Origin: Lentisphaeria bacterium | Lineage (GTDB): Bacteria; Verrucomicrobiota; Lentisphaeria; JABSQK01; UBA12247 | DNA: 8,691 bases | Reading direction: 5' to 3' | Assembly: GCA_003477185.1 (NCBI GenBank) | Contig: DMTJ01000304.1 | Coordinates: 1-8,691, forward strand | Part shown: positions 6,778 through 8,691 of the stretch, piece by piece | Layout of the letters: each line of letters opens with the position of its first letter | Numbering within the stretch: position 1 is the stretch's first letter | Notes under the pieces: model-generated | Database searches by the model: none | The model's input: only the letters and a program-made list of their open reading frames with translations | Told to the model about the DNA's origin: nothing | Program-made: the position numbers and the translations under genes

Positions 6778-7209
6778 AAGCTAGCGAAACTCCAATCCTG
6801 GTGCGGGAATTACACAGGAAGGAAAGAAGAAAAGGAAGGACAAGCAGCTCACGGTCATGCCCGGGCCTCTCGTCGGGAGCACCGCGTGTTATTCCTCGTC
6901 GCTCGGTATTACGCGTCCCATTTCAAATCCGCAAGCGCGACACGTTTGGCGCCAGTTCGGAGCCGGGTAGTTGCGGCGGTGGCGCTTCGCTCTCGCTATC
7001 GGGGGCCGTCTCCCTTTGGTCTGCTGTGATCATCAGTGGTCGCCCTGTTGCCCGATTGAACGCTCGACCCTGCCAGTCATCGGCAGCAAGGCGGTGGTTG
7101 TGACTTTGGGATTGTAGGCCGAGGAGATGCGGTCTCTGCGCATCGTCGCGCCTTCAGGTGTCGTCTGAATCGATTCGTTCACTTCTGCGTATATCTTTAT
7201 CGCATGATT
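6778..7209. other. Convergent intergenic region, no supported gene
   Basis: These 432 bases lie between the 3' ends of two converging genes. I see no tRNA, no convincing intrinsic terminator and no recognisable protein. A 25-base uninterrupted purine tract (6816-6840) contains AGGAAGGA, which looks like a ribosome site, but the following short frame (ATG 6857 to TAG 6968-6970, 37 codons) has no recognisable features. A perfect ten-base palindrome gaatcgattc is at 7167-7176, 34 bases past the stop of the minus-strand gene. The stretch may contain decayed sequence, but nothing can be named. Confidence 0.5.
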
Positions 7210-8652
7210 CTACTTCTGAGAACCGAAGTTTAATTGCTTGGTCCACTTCCTGAAACGCTGCGCCCAGTCGGCGGCCGTCGGGGTTGGAAAATTAAAGGCC
7301 ATGTGGCCGCCACGATCATAAATCTCAAGTTGCACCGGAACCTGTACCGCGCGAATCGCTTTGGCGATCTCTTCTGCTTTTTGGGTCGGTGCTGTGCGAT
7401 CATCCCGGGTGCTGAGGATTAAAGCGGGAGGAAGGTTCGGGTGTATAGCCCAGTCTGTTATGCTGTTCTGTTTATTATGCCAGAGCGCGGCGAGCACCAT
7501 GAAATCGGGGTGACCACTCAAACTTTCAAGAGGATCTTCCGCCTTCGGGTCACCTCTGCCGTTTTGGCAGGCCAAATTCAAAATCATGTTGGCGCCGGCG
7601 GAAAACCCAATCATTCCGACACGCTCAGGATCGATCTTCCATTCTTTGGCGCGACTCCTGATGAGTCGCACTGCTCGAGCGCCGTCCATACAAGCATCTT
7701 CGACGACTTGGGATGACGGTGGAGATAACCGGTACTTGAGAGAACAGACGGTGTACCCGTCGTTTAGAAACTCGTCAACGGCGCCAATGCCGAGCGGGCC
7801 GGAGGCCAGTTTTCGATACCCACCGCCTGAGCAGATGATCAGGGTGAATCCATTTGGTTGATACGGACGGTAAACATCAAGCGTGGGGATACTAACGTGA
7901 GAGATACGGCCTCGAGGTTCGTCTTTTTCCGGCGAAAGATTTGCAGCAACTCCGGGAGCAGTTCCATTCCAAAGCCGTACCTGCTCATACGACAATATGT
8001 TCGCGTGGCCTAAAGCCGGCAAGAGTGCCGCTAGCCATTTGTTGGACATCTTCCTCGCTCCGGAGGCATTGGGATGCACCTTGTCCTGGACCGTATCCGT
8101 CTTCCAATCGAAGCCAACTTCCTGATTCACAAGTGTAATACGACTCCCGTTCTGTACTAGGCGCGCCACAAGGGATTCCAGTTTCTTGTTCAATTCAGGA
8201 ATGTACGCATACTTAGGCAGCTTTCCGGCAGGAATGACCTGAGCCAATAGGACCTGCACCTTCGGATTGATTTTCCGGATGTTGTCAATGATTGCCTCTG
8301 TATCGCGGATAATCCCGGGCACAGGCTTATCTTTGCTGAAGCTATTGTGCCCCGAATGAATCATGACAATATCGGCAGGATACTCGCTGTAGATTTGCTT
8401 CGAAACGCTACGTAGATACTTGGTATTCTTACCTGAATACCCCGCATGGCGAGAGATCGCATCGCGCTTCGGCCCAACAAACTCAACCGCCAGCCCTTTG
8501 CTTGCCAATGCCGGAACCAGAAAGCTACGATACGAATCTTGTCTTTCTGTAATTGAGTCTCCAAACGCCAACACTGTGGTCGTCTCTGCAGACAGCACGG
8601 AACAGGCAACTGCGCATTGAATCATTATACAGATTGTCAGGAACTTGATCAT
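7210..8652 (-). CDS. Secreted SGNH hydrolase fused to alpha/beta-hydrolase esterase
   Basis: This is a 480-residue protein with a clear signal peptide (MIKFLTICIM, hydrophobic to about residue 19, cleavage near SAET at 21-24), so it acts in the periplasm or outside. Residues ~25-215 are an SGNH/GDSL hydrolase: FGDSITE with nucleophile S33, YSG with G74, SGHNS with N103, and DKVHP with D190 and H193, so all blocks are present. Residues ~245-475 are an alpha/beta hydrolase of the acetylxylan/feruloyl-esterase-like type (BD-FAE/DLH relatives): an SGGGY oxyanion loop (275-279), GFSAG with nucleophile S351, acid D417 or D418 in STRDDRT, and H450 in RGGHMAF. Both active sites look complete. Known relatives remove acetyl or aromatic esters from polysaccharides such as xylan or pectin, and the two modules could serve different ester positions. 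Start is ATG 8652-8650 with no clear ribosome site. The gene converges on the large hydrolase, so it is not in its operon. Its G+C is lower (29 of 60 at 8161-8220 against 38 of 60 at 4381-4440), hinting at a separate origin. Confidence 0.85.
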   Translation of the reverse strand: MIKFLTICIMIQCAVACSVLSAETTTVLAFGDSITERQDSYRSFLVPALASKGLAVEFVGPKRDAISRHAGYSGKNTKYLRSVSKQIYSEYPADIVMIHSGHNSFSKDKPVPGIIRDTEAIIDNIRKINPKVQVLLAQVIPAGKLPKYAYIPELNKKLESLVARLVQNGSRITLVNQEVGFDWKTDTVQDKVHPNASGARKMSNKWLAALLPALGHANILSYEQVRLWNGTAPGVAANLSPEKDEPRGRISHVSIPTLDVYRPYQPNGFTLIICSGGGYRKLASGPLGIGAVDEFLNDGYTVCSLKYRLSPPSSQVVEDACMDGARAVRLIRSRAKEWKIDPERVGMIGFSAGANMILNLACQNGRGDPKAEDPLESLSGHPDFMVLAALWHNKQNSITDWAIHPNLPPALILSTRDDRTAPTQKAEEIAKAIRAVQVPVQLEIYDRGGHMAFNFPTPTAADWAQRFRKWTKQLNFGSQK

Positions 8653-8691
8653 ATACTGGTGAGCATGAAGATTTGTGAAAATACAGGTTCT

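Noticed and set aside
6857..6970. Short 37-codon frame after a purine-rich AGGAAGGA tract
   Set aside because: The ribosome-like site is too far from the ATG, and the peptide has no recognisable feature.
6927..7120. Open minus-strand frame in the intergenic region
   Set aside because: It has no start with a ribosome site and no family I recognise; it may be decayed sequence or chance.
1..8691. CRISPR array, tRNA, rRNA, toxin-antitoxin or phage-defence genes
   Set aside because: I found no regularly spaced repeats, no tRNA-like cloverleaf and no motifs of such systems on either strand.

Overview
The window looks like an accessory carbohydrate-degradation region from a GC-rich member of the Planctomycetes–Verrucomicrobia–Lentisphaerae group. 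This is an inference from gene content: a formylglycine-type sulfatase remnant, GH29 fucosidase remnants, tails of prepilin-like H-X9-DG proteins, a secreted LamG protein and a secreted double-esterase. No rRNA, tRNA or other taxonomic marker is present, so the assignment is only suggestive.

The left part (1-3306) is a mosaic of gene ends around one intact gene. It opens with the last 37 codons of an H-X9-DG-like protein, followed directly by a broken C-terminal piece of a GH29 alpha-L-fucosidase (116-750). That piece is interrupted by a palindromic, MITE/REP-like element (252-363) flanked by a 6-bp direct repeat. An intact gene for a secreted protein with two LamG-type units follows (886-2535). 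Next come an 87-base tail of a second fucosidase (2558-2644), whose stop overlaps the start of a sulfatase remnant, and then that remnant (2638-3306). The sulfatase has one nonsense codon and a large internal deletion, and it runs in frame into a second H-X9-DG tail. The H-X9-DG tail at 3151-3258 matches bases 1-108 at 106 of 108 positions, exactly 3150 bases apart. The two fucosidase tails are much more diverged. The layout suggests an old tandem array of fucosidase, sulfatase and prepilin-like genes that has been rearranged and partly deleted. A misassembly across paralogues cannot be excluded from sequence alone.

The middle (3469-6777) holds one long, intact gene for an 1102-residue protein without a signal peptide. 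It has a probable TIM-barrel glycoside-hydrolase core and accessory beta-sandwich domains. I cannot place it in a numbered GH family.

The right part has a gene-poor convergent intergenic stretch (6778-7209). It then has a minus-strand gene (7210-8652) for a secreted protein that fuses an SGNH hydrolase to an alpha/beta-hydrolase esterase, both with apparently complete catalytic residues. Its G+C content is visibly lower than that of the central gene.

Taken together, the intact genes fit breakdown of acetylated, and perhaps once sulfated and fucosylated, polysaccharide. The esterase would act outside the cytoplasm and the large putative hydrolase inside it. The sulfatase and fucosidases are no longer functional as read here. 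I see no defence, secretion or mobile system with its own genes. The most notable features are the palindromic insertion with its target duplication, the in-frame sulfatase/prepilin-tail chimera and the unclassified large hydrolase.
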